64,000 bases of DNA, from positions 3,253,080 through 3,317,079 of the forward strand of contig NZ_NKFP01000006.1 of the NCBI RefSeq assembly GCF_002215035.1, in the 5' to 3' direction. The notes beneath the pieces were generated by a model. That model saw only the letters and a program-made list of their open reading frames with translations, did not search any database and was not told the DNA's origin. Each line of letters begins with the position of its first letter. Within the stretch, counting starts at the first letter, position 1. Made by a program: the position numbers and the translations under genes. Positions 16,044 to 23,052 of this stretch are shown piece after piece. The DNA comes from Leptolyngbya ohadii IS1. Its GTDB lineage: Bacteria > Cyanobacteriota > Cyanobacteriia > Elainellales > Elainellaceae.

Positions 16044-18185
16044 TTGGATCGAATCCACGATCGCGACACCCGTGAATGGCTGCTAACCAACGGAATTGGC
16101 GGATTTGCCTGTGGAACTGTCTGCGATGCCCATACTCGCACTTACCACGGCTGGCTAATGGCGGCTCTGGAGCCTCCGGCAAAGCGAACTTTGCTGCTGT
16201 CCCGAATTGATGCGGCGATCGAGGTTGGTGGGCAGAAAATTCCCCTCGGCGTCAACTTCTGGGTGAGCGGTGCCATTGCGCCGCAGGGCGATCGGCTATT
16301 GCGATCATTTACCGCTGATCCAGTGCCTACCTGGATTTGGGGACAGACTGGAGGACAGACCGAAGAACAGACTGAAGGAGAGATGAATTGGCAGCTTCAG
16401 CGAAGACTGATTATGCCCTACGGATTGCTGCCCGCCTCCCAGCGTGACGACCCCCCCGGACTGCGAAATCGCACCCTAATTCACTATTCCTACAAAGGCA
16501 ACCAGCCTGCTCGATTGATCCTGCGTCCCCTGATTGCCGATCGCACACTGCATTATCAGCAGCGAGAGCAGCCGGATTTGCAGTTCGTTCAGCTGGTGGA
16601 GTCCAATCGCGTATTGCTTCAGGCAAAAACTTCGACCAGGGTAGGCACTTCCTGGCAGCTGTCCTGGACGGTAGGCACTTATGAAGCGGATGGGCTATGG
16701 TACCGGGACTATCATTACCCGGAGGAAACAAAGCGAGGACTTGCCGATCGGGAAGATCTCTATAGTCCGGGGCGACTGACGGTTTCGCTTCAGCCGGGAG
16801 AAACGGTGACGATCGGGGCACGGGTGCGGGATTTCGATCGCTATCAGGCGCGGGAGATGCTGGACAACACCACCTTCGATCGCCTGGTTGCCGCTGAGCA
16901 GGAGCGATTAAAGACCGTCTTTGCGCCTTATCAATACGATCGATCAAACCAGGAATCAAACCAGAAGCCCAGTGTGCCACTTCAGTTGCTCCAGGCGAGC
17001 GATCGCTTTATTGTCTATCGGGCTGTGAAAAACCGTCCCACGATGATTGCGGGCTACCCGTGGTTTAGCGAATGGGGCAGGGATACGCTAATTGCACTGC
17101 CGGGAATGGCACTGACGACGAAACGCTACGACCTGGCGAAGGATCTGCTGCGGACTTGCAGCGACTACTGCGATCGCGGCTTAATTCCCAATCGGTTTCC
17201 GGATGAGAGGGCAGAGCCGTCCTACGGCAGTATGGATGTGGGGCTGTGGTGGATTGAGGCACTGGGGCTATACCTGGAGGCGACGCAGGACTGGGCGTTT
17301 CTGGTGGAGCAGTATCCGACGGTGGGCAAGATCTACAAGGGGCTGACGGTGGGGACGCTGCACAACATTCGCGTCGATGCCGCCGATAATCTTGTCACCT
17401 GGGATGTGCCGAATCTGGCGCTCACATGGATGGATGCCCTGGTTGCCGATCAGCCTGTGACCCCTCGAAAAGGAAAGCCGATCGAAGTCAATGCCCTCTG
17501 GTATTCGGCACTCTGCTGGGCGGCAAAGTGGGCAGAGCAGCTTCAGCAGTCCGATCGGGGGGAGCATCTCGATCGCGGAACGCTCGCCAATCAAGCAAGG
17601 CGATACAGCCAGCAGGCAATCCAGGTGAAGCAATCGCTGCAAAAGTTCTGGAATCCGGCGGCAAATTATCTGTTTGACTGCATTTCGCCCGACGATATTC
17701 CCGATGCCAGTATTCGTCCCAATGCGGCGATCGCCCTCTCGCTGAGCCACTGTGCCTTTGATACAGAAATTGGTCAGCCCGTAATGCAAACGGTTTGCGA
17801 TCGGCTCCTCACCCCCTACGGACTCCGCTCCCTCGATCCGGCAGACCCGCGATACGAAGGCAGGTATGAGGGCGGCATCTGGCAGCGCGATCGGGCATAC
17901 CATCAGGGGGCGGTCTGGAGCTGGCTGGTCGGGGCATTTGTACGGGGTTGGCGGCGATTCTATCCCGGTCAGGCAATTCCCTTTGACCCGGAACCGCTGT
18001 GGCAGCATGTTCAGCAGCAGGCAGGTTTAGGCTTTATCTCGGAAATATTTGATGGGGATACCCCCCATTTGCCGCGCGGCGCATTTGCCCAAGCCTGGTC
18101 AGTGGCAGAATTGCTGCGTCACTGGGAGGACATTCACTGGGAGGATGTTCACTGGGAGGATGTTGCTTCACGGAGCGATCGATAA
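16044..18185 (+). CDS. Glycogen debranching enzyme (amylo-alpha-1,6-glucosidase family)
   Basis: A 713-residue protein with the N-terminal GDE domain (TREWLLTNGIGGFACGT then TRTYHGWLMAAL). The C-terminal (alpha/alpha)6 catalytic domain has YPWFSEWGRDTLIALPG (about residue 345) and GGIWQRDRAYHQGAVWSWLVG near 620. It hydrolyses alpha-1,6 branch residues of glycogen in the cytoplasm. The likely start is the TTG at 16044; no ATG precedes the conserved N-terminus in frame. Two in-frame repeat expansions are present: 12-bp units at 16343-16378 (Gln/Thr/Glu-rich) and 15-bp units at 18120-18164 (HWEDV) at the C-terminus, which overlaps the convergent glycosylase gene by 37 bp. Confidence 0.88.
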   Translation: MDRIHDRDTREWLLTNGIGGFACGTVCDAHTRTYHGWLMAALEPPAKRTLLLSRIDAAIEVGGQKIPLGVNFWVSGAIAPQGDRLLRSFTADPVPTWIWGQTGGQTEEQTEGEMNWQLQRRLIMPYGLLPASQRDDPPGLRNRTLIHYSYKGNQPARLILRPLIADRTLHYQQREQPDLQFVQLVESNRVLLQAKTSTRVGTSWQLSWTVGTYEADGLWYRDYHYPEETKRGLADREDLYSPGRLTVSLQPGETVTIGARVRDFDRYQAREMLDNTTFDRLVAAEQERLKTVFAPYQYDRSNQESNQKPSVPLQLLQASDRFIVYRAVKNRPTMIAGYPWFSEWGRDTLIALPGMALTTKRYDLAKDLLRTCSDYCDRGLIPNRFPDERAEPSYGSMDVGLWWIEALGLYLEATQDWAFLVEQYPTVGKIYKGLTVGTLHNIRVDAADNLVTWDVPNLALTWMDALVADQPVTPRKGKPIEVNALWYSALCWAAKWAEQLQQSDRGEHLDRGTLANQARRYSQQAIQVKQSLQKFWNPAANYLFDCISPDDIPDASIRPNAAIALSLSHCAFDTEIGQPVMQTVCDRLLTPYGLRSLDPADPRYEGRYEGGIWQRDRAYHQGAVWSWLVGAFVRGWRRFYPGQAIPFDPEPLWQHVQQQAGLGFISEIFDGDTPHLPRGAFAQAWSVAELLRHWEDIHWEDVHWEDVASRSDR
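16343..16378 (+). repeat. Three 12-bp in-frame repeats in the debranching-enzyme gene
   Basis: Units ACAGACTGGAGG, ACAGACCGAAGA and ACAGACTGAAGG, coding for a QTGGQTEEQTEG-type loop in the N-terminal domain. Confidence 0.8.
18120..18164. repeat. Three 15-bp repeats shared by two convergent gene ends
   Basis: Unit CACTGGGAGGATGTT. On the plus strand it encodes HWEDI/HWEDV/HWEDV near the end of the debranching enzyme. On the minus strand the last unit supplies the final residues and the TGA stop (18149-18151) of the glycosylase gene. Confidence 0.85.
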
Positions 18186-18760
18186 ACCTCCGCCAAGTCC
18201 TGAAGCTGGTAGTGGGCATTTAAGCCGCTTGGATTCGGCAGAACCCAGATTAAAGTCCCTTCCCAGCGATCGGACTGCTGTCCCATTTTGGCTTTAGGCT
18301 GCTGAAAGGCAAGTCGATAGGCACTCACGCCTAACACTGCTAAACATTTTGGACGGTAGGTTTGCAGCTTTTGGGCAAGGGACTGCTGCGCCGCCACAAA
18401 TTCCTCGGCAGCAACTTCATCGGCTCTGGCGGTTGCCCGATCGACAATATTGGTAATTCCGTAGCCCAGCTTCAGCAAGTCCCGATCCTCGTCGGCAGAA
18501 TAGAGGCGATCGGTAAAGCCTGCGAGGTGAAGTGTTTTCCAGAAGCGATTTCCCGGACGGGCAAAATGATGTCCCACGACGGCACTGTAGAGACTGGGAT
18601 TGATGCCGCAAAATAGAACGTTTAGATCGCGATCGATAATATCGGCGACGGTGGCATTGTAGGCGGCTTGGATGTCCGCTTTCGTGGGTTTATAGCTCGG
18701 CGAGTTGCCGGACTTGTGAGTTGGCTTGTGAGTTGGCTTGTGATCTGGCTTAATCGACAC
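18149..18760 (-). CDS. mug: Mismatch-specific (G:U/T) DNA glycosylase, MUG/TDG family
   Basis: A 203-residue protein with the MUG signature: LNVLFCGINPSLYSA (catalytic-loop Asn in GINP), ARPGNRFWKTLHLAG, YGITNIV and the C-terminal LPNPSGLNAHYQ minor-groove motif. It excises uracil (and thymine or etheno adducts) from G mismatches in DNA repair. The start is the GTG at 18760; the first 25 or so residues are a low-complexity tail (HKPTHKPTHK) from 12-bp repeats (18713-18748) lying before the fold, so the functional start could be further in. The 3' end lies inside a repeat shared with the debranching gene. Confidence 0.88.
   Translation of the reverse strand: MSIKPDHKPTHKPTHKSGNSPSYKPTKADIQAAYNATVADIIDRDLNVLFCGINPSLYSAVVGHHFARPGNRFWKTLHLAGFTDRLYSADEDRDLLKLGYGITNIVDRATARADEVAAEEFVAAQQSLAQKLQTYRPKCLAVLGVSAYRLAFQQPKAKMGQQSDRWEGTLIWVLPNPSGLNAHYQLQDLAEVYRSLREATSSQ
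18713..18748 (-). repeat. Three 12-bp in-frame repeats at the 5' end of mug
   Basis: Unit CTTGTGAGTTGG (plus-strand reading): two perfect copies and one variant, encoding HKPT repeats in the N-terminal tail. Confidence 0.85.
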
Positions 18761-18880
18761 CCTGAAACCGGATTGGTAGACTGGAGTTCAGCTCGATCCT
18801 AGTCCAGGAAACCGCTGAGCGACAATTTTCGATCGCCTTTTCAATTGCTTTTCCCAATCGCCTTTCCCAAGATTCCTCTT

Positions 18881-19135
18881 ATGCCAGACCCCAAACTTCC
18901 AACGCCACCCGATCCCCTGCCGCCAGAGGAGCGAGTGTTGCGGATCAAAAGCCAGATTGATGCAGAGGAATCCGTCGCGCAGGCAAAGAAGATCTTTTTG
19001 CGGCTGTTGATTGGGGGACTGGTACTGGGTGTTATTTCATCGATCGTGATCGTCCAACTGCTTAAGGCGCTAGACCGGACGTTTAATACTGATTTCGCAC
19101 CCTCCCGTTCCCCGGCTTCTCAGCAAAACCGCTAA
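18881..19135 (+). CDS. Small single-pass membrane protein, 84 aa
   Basis: A proline-rich N-terminus (PDPKLPTPPDPLPPEER) is followed by an amphipathic charged stretch and one transmembrane helix (LLIGGLVLGVISSIVIVQLL, about residues 44-63), then a short tail. The ATG at 18881 is preferred to an upstream TTG at 18845. Small proteins of this design next to thf1 occur in cyanobacteria, but I do not recognise a named family. Function unknown. Confidence 0.6.
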   Translation: MPDPKLPTPPDPLPPEERVLRIKSQIDAEESVAQAKKIFLRLLIGGLVLGVISSIVIVQLLKALDRTFNTDFAPSRSPASQQNR

Positions 19136-19155
19136 ATCACGGCTCAGGCAGAATT

Positions 19156-19887
19156 TCAGCTTCCGCTCGTTTCCTGGGAAGTTGGCTCCTGTGAATCCGT
19201 CGGGGCTGCGACCGCATCCTTCGCCTTTGCCCGCTCCTCTTTCTTTTTGCGATCGGCTTTCAGAATATCCGCCAGTACAATCTGCGCCTGTGCCATCTTC
19301 TCCAGGTTGCTGCGATAGAGTTCCAGGTCTTTCTGAACCTTATCGGTGGAGAAGTTCAGCGCTTCTGCCAGGGTTTGCAAGGTTTCATTCCGCTGCTTTT
19401 CGTCCTTCACCAGTTCTGGATTCATGGTCTCCAGCAGAGTGTATAGACCCACGGCAAACGGACGGTTGTACTTAAACTTGGGATTGGCGGCGACTGCCTT
19501 CAGACTGCCAATAATGCTGCCCGCCTCTGTCGTGGAAAGATTTTTGACCTGATTGACAAAATCCCCTAGCGGCACAGAAGCTGCCTCCGACAGTAGTTGA
19601 GCGGCATCGTTACGGTATCGCTGCGGATCGTCCTGCAATGCCTGACAGATGGCATTAAAAATAGAATCCTTGTCTTCCTCTGGAAGATAGCCCTGCATAA
19701 AGCGATCGAAGGATGTGACCACACCAAGGGCATAGATCGGGTTGTAGCTAAAATCAGTATTCACCGACAGCAGATGCATTTCTACCATCAGCTCATCCAC
19801 GACCCGCCGATAGATCGAGTTGATCGGGCGCGTGTGCAGGGTGTAAAACGCTCTTTTGGTATCGGAAACGGTGCGGACGTTATTCAC
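19156..19887 (-). CDS. thf1: Psb29/Thf1 thylakoid formation protein
   Basis: A 243-residue all-helical protein with the family's opening NVRTVSDTKRAFY, then RPINSIYRRVVDELMVEMHLL, YALGVVTSFDRFMQGY and a charged C-terminal coiled-coil (KADRKKKEERAKAKDAV). Psb29/Thf1 supports photosystem II assembly/repair and FtsH stability at the thylakoid. I choose the GTG at 19887 because it gives the usual N-terminus and length; an upstream ATG at 19926 adds 13 non-conserved residues. It converges with the small membrane-protein gene (20-bp gap). Confidence 0.92.
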   Translation of the reverse strand: MNNVRTVSDTKRAFYTLHTRPINSIYRRVVDELMVEMHLLSVNTDFSYNPIYALGVVTSFDRFMQGYLPEEDKDSIFNAICQALQDDPQRYRNDAAQLLSEAASVPLGDFVNQVKNLSTTEAGSIIGSLKAVAANPKFKYNRPFAVGLYTLLETMNPELVKDEKQRNETLQTLAEALNFSTDKVQKDLELYRSNLEKMAQAQIVLADILKADRKKKEERAKAKDAVAAPTDSQEPTSQETSGS

Positions 19888-20202
19888 AGCCAATTCTAGA
19901 AATAGACCTTTCCCATTATCCCACATTCGTTCCAGACTGGGCTGATGCAGAGTCCAATCCGTCCAACGGTAGAATTTAGGGCGGTAGAATTTGGGACGAT
20001 CGATTTGTGAATATTCAGAGTCGAGTCAAATCTCCCGTAAATCTCGTGTTCAGGCTCAGCCTGAATATGGCTTGGAGGCGGCTCTGCCGCTAGCTAACTG
20101 AAATCAGGAGGCAGAGCCTCCCATCGGCATTCCAACGCAGAGCACTGGAACGAGGTGAACGAGGTGAATTTGGGCGATCGATTTCTGGACTATTAGGCAA
20201 AA
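19888..20202. other. Intergenic region between thf1 and argB
   Basis: 315 bp, mostly occupied by a dispersed palindromic repeat (20048-20155). The remainder holds the thf1 promoter region with the near-duplicate GGTAGAATTTAGG/GGTAGAATTTGGG (19969-19996). No gene seen. Confidence 0.5.
20048..20155. repeat. Dispersed palindromic intergenic repeat, copy 1
   Basis: Begins GTTCAGGCTCAGCCTG, contains GGCTCTGCC...GGCAGAGCC (9-bp inverted repeat) and ends ATTCCAACGCAGAGCACTGGAACGAG. The same ordered blocks occur at 26689-26830. It may fold into two hairpins and may act as a terminator for the 3' end of argB. Confidence 0.8.
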
Positions 20203-21093
20203 CTAGTAGGCAAAATCAGAAGCCACAATCATCGTCCCCGTCCCGGCATCCGTGAAAATTTCCAGCAGGAGGGCATGGGGCAAACGACCGTCGATAATGT
20301 GGGCAGCCCGGACTCCCTGCGCCAGCGATCGCACACAGCAGTTGACTTTAGGAATCATGCCGCCGGAGACAATGCCGGAATCGATTAGCTGACGGGCTTC
20401 CTGAATATCGACTTTCGAGATGAGGGTGCTGGCATCCTTGTAGTCCCGCAAAATGCCGGAGGTGTCTGTCATCAAAATCAGCTTTTCTGCCCCCAGAGCA
20501 GCCGCCAGTTCCCCCGCCACCGTATCCGCGTTGATGTTGTAAGCCTGCCCGCTATCATCCGCTGCAACGCTCGACACCACAGGAATGTAGCCGCTGTTTA
20601 CCAGGGAATTGATCAGCTTTACGTCGATCGAACTCACTTCGCCCACAAAGCCAATGCCCTCCTGCCCCTGCGGACGTGCCCGAATCAGATTGCCATCCTT
20701 ACCGCACAGTCCCACCGCAACACCGCCCGCCTGCTGGATCAGGGACACGAGTTCCTTGTTCACCCGACCCACCAGCACCATTTCCACCACATCCATCGTG
20801 GCAGCATCCGTAACGCGCAGCCCGTTCTTGAACTGTGGCTCAATGCCCAGCTTGTCCAGCCAGGAGTTAATTTCGGGTCCGCCGCCATGCACCACCACCG
20901 GACGCAAGCCCACGCAGGATAGGAACACAATGTCGCGAATCACCGTTTCCTTCAGGTTGCCGTCCTTCATTGCCGCGCCGCCGTACTTGACGACGATCGT
21001 GCGTCCACTGAACTGCTGAATGTAGGGTAGAGCTTCACTGAGAACGCGAACGCGGGTGGCTTCTTCTCGCTGGATAAATTCTTGGTCGAGCAT
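20203..21093 (-). CDS. argB: Acetylglutamate kinase
   Basis: A 296-residue amino-acid-kinase-fold enzyme that phosphorylates N-acetylglutamate in arginine synthesis. Motifs: VVKYGGAAM (phosphate-binding Lys), [43 protein letters not shown] and GGMIPKVN. As in other cyanobacteria, the N-terminal helix ([24 protein letters not shown]), needed for hexamer formation, arginine inhibition and PII control, is present. Monocistronic, with the dispersed repeat just downstream. Confidence 0.95.
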   Translation of the reverse strand: MLDQEFIQREEATRVRVLSEALPYIQQFSGRTIVVKYGGAAMKDGNLKETVIRDIVFLSCVGLRPVVVHGGGPEINSWLDKLGIEPQFKNGLRVTDAATMDVVEMVLVGRVNKELVSLIQQAGGVAVGLCGKDGNLIRARPQGQEGIGFVGEVSSIDVKLINSLVNSGYIPVVSSVAADDSGQAYNINADTVAGELAAALGAEKLILMTDTSGILRDYKDASTLISKVDIQEARQLIDSGIVSGGMIPKVNCCVRSLAQGVRAAHIIDGRLPHALLLEIFTDAGTGTMIVASDFAY

Positions 21094-21182
21094 GGTGACG
21101 CAAAAACGGCTTCAAGGATTTGCATTAATGCAGTGTATCAGGCAGGGATGGGGGGAATGGTGTTTGTTAATGCGATCGATCG

Positions 21183-21290
21183 GTTTTGGGAATGGGGAGT
21201 GGGGAAGAGCTAAACCGCTGCCTTCGCCCTGCGAACAAGGAAATGGGGAGGAATTAAATCGCTCCCTACTCCCTGCTTCCTGTGAACAGA
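21183..21290. repeat. G-rich/C-rich intergenic repeat pair
   Basis: Two related units (GGGGAGTGGGG/CTAAACCGCT...CCCTGCGAACAAGG and GGGGAGGAATTAAATCGCT...CCCTGCTTCCTGTGAACAG) lie head to tail between argB and the protease gene. They belong to the window's GGGGAGCAGGGG family. Confidence 0.5.
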
Positions 21291-21328
21291 GAAAGCCCAA
21301 AATAATGAACTCCAATGATGATAAATCC

Positions 21329-22891
21329 TCACGGATACAGGCTGAGTCCCTGGCGGGTGGCAGTCCCAATTAGAATCGCAGCAATTTGAGTCGGGGTGAG
21401 CGTGGGATTGGCTTGCAGCATCAGGGCGGCTACACCGGACACCAGGGGAACGGCAAAAGAGGTGCCGCTGTTGTCGGCTCGATAGCCACCGCCCCGATCG
21501 GTCGCAAACAGATCTACTCCGGGAGCTACCAAAAAGGGGAAGGGTCGATTGCCTGCGGGATTTGAGAAGTCGGCAAGCTGGAAGTTTCGATCGATCGCCC
21601 CCACTGCAATTCCCAACCCCTGAAGGGCGGCGTAGCCAGGTTCTATAGGACGGAGGGCACCAAAGTCTTCGCGATCGTTTCCGGCTGCCATAACCACGGT
21701 GACGCCTGCTTTTTGAGCTTCCCGCAGCGCCGCCATATTTTCCGGGAGGGACTGGAACAGCGAGAAGCCAGGGGAGGAACTGAGGCTCATATTAATCACC
21801 TTCGCGCCGCTGCGAATGGCATAGCGGATGCCATCTGCCACCGAATTGCTGTCTCCGCTTTCCTCGTTATCGCTTAACACCCGCACGGGCAAGATTTTGG
21901 CACCGGAGGCAATACCGGGCGATCGGCTGAGGGGAGAAGCGGCAATAATTCCGGCGACCGCCGTGCCATGTCCATCGGAGTCAGAAGGATCGTTGTCCTG
22001 GGAGACAAAATCCCAGCCGTTGACATCGTCGATGAAGCCGTTGCGATCGTCGTCAATGCCGTTTGTAGGAATTTCGCCTGGGTTGCGCCAGAGATTCGAT
22101 ACGAGATCGGGATGGCGATAATCCACGCCCGTATCCAGCACTGCGACGATGACATCCTTGCCGTCGAAACCGCTGGTGGGGAGTGTGCCTGCCCCGATCG
22201 CATCTATGCCCCAATTGGCATTGCCGGAGCTTCCCAGGACGGAAACTGATCTGCCGGATGCCTGGGAAACTGCCGCTGCTGCATTCACTAAGCCGTAGCC
22301 GTAAAAGAAATTGAAGCCGGGAGTGGACGGAATCAATCGGCTTTGCAGGCTATAGCGTCCTTCCTGAAGCGTTCCCAAAATTGGATTAGGGGAAACGCTA
22401 ACCCGCACCTGATAGCGAACTCCGGGCTGAACGGTGAACACCAGTCGCGCATTGGGATCAAAGCTGTCCGTATCTTCTCCGTAAAGCAGAATTCGGCGAG
22501 TCCGGGCATCGCGCAGTTCCAGGTAGGCATCAAACTGTCTGGATTTGAGGTTAATTTCAATCTGCTGACCGGGTTTAACCCCGCGCAGATCGTACTCATC
22601 GATAAACGAAGACAGCCCAAAGCTAAACGGATCGCCCTCTTTTAGAACGCCCTGAATCCGCTGGTTCGATCGCAGACTTGCCAATCGATTCGATCGGGAA
22701 CTGGACGATCGCGCCGACCGCGCATCGATATCTGCAACCCTGCGGGATCGCAAACGCTGTACTGAAACTTGACCCACGGGCTGGCTGACAGACAGAGAAG
22801 GGGATGCAGAACGCTCTATGCGAGAATTCAAATTCTGGAGATCGTGCCTTCGGAAGATTGGGAAGCGATCGGACGTGGCAGCAGACAGCAT
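21329..22891 (-). CDS. S8 family serine peptidase (subtilisin-like) with PPC-type N-terminal domain
   Basis: A 520-residue protein. An N-terminal Ser/Arg-rich region is followed by a beta-rich pre-peptidase-type domain (about residues 95-205, with EGDPFSFG and FDAYLELRDARTRRI). The subtilase catalytic domain then has all three residues: Asp in AVLDTGVDYRHPDL, His in DGHGTAVAGIIA and Ser in NSGTSFAVPLVSG; the oxyanion Asn is in VMAAGNDRED. No clear signal peptide is visible, so secretion is uncertain. The frame is open to a TTG at 22936; the ATG at 22891 is the first conventional start. Substrate unknown. Confidence 0.85.
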   Translation of the reverse strand: MLSAATSDRFPIFRRHDLQNLNSRIERSASPSLSVSQPVGQVSVQRLRSRRVADIDARSARSSSSRSNRLASLRSNQRIQGVLKEGDPFSFGLSSFIDEYDLRGVKPGQQIEINLKSRQFDAYLELRDARTRRILLYGEDTDSFDPNARLVFTVQPGVRYQVRVSVSPNPILGTLQEGRYSLQSRLIPSTPGFNFFYGYGLVNAAAAVSQASGRSVSVLGSSGNANWGIDAIGAGTLPTSGFDGKDVIVAVLDTGVDYRHPDLVSNLWRNPGEIPTNGIDDDRNGFIDDVNGWDFVSQDNDPSDSDGHGTAVAGIIAASPLSRSPGIASGAKILPVRVLSDNEESGDSNSVADGIRYAIRSGAKVINMSLSSSPGFSLFQSLPENMAALREAQKAGVTVVMAAGNDREDFGALRPIEPGYAALQGLGIAVGAIDRNFQLADFSNPAGNRPFPFLVAPGVDLFATDRGGGYRADNSGTSFAVPLVSGVAALMLQANPTLTPTQIAAILIGTATRQGLSLYP

Positions 22892-23052
22892 AAAACCGCA
22901 GGAAACACTGGAATCAACAAAAGACCAGACCTCCAAACTAGCTTAACCAGTTCCCTCGCCATATAACCCGATCGGGTACCGCGAAACCGGACGCGATCGA
23001 ACATGATTCGATACAATCGTCTCTATCCCTATCGCATTATCTAGAACTTGCT

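Noticed and set aside
16411-16980. Long open frame on the minus strand (189 codons)
   Set aside because: Lies antisense to the debranching enzyme, has no domain features and a skewed Arg/Pro composition typical of a shadow frame.
17268-18008. Open frame of 246 codons on the minus strand
   Set aside because: Complement of the debranching-enzyme catalytic domain; no recognisable motif, so a shadow frame.
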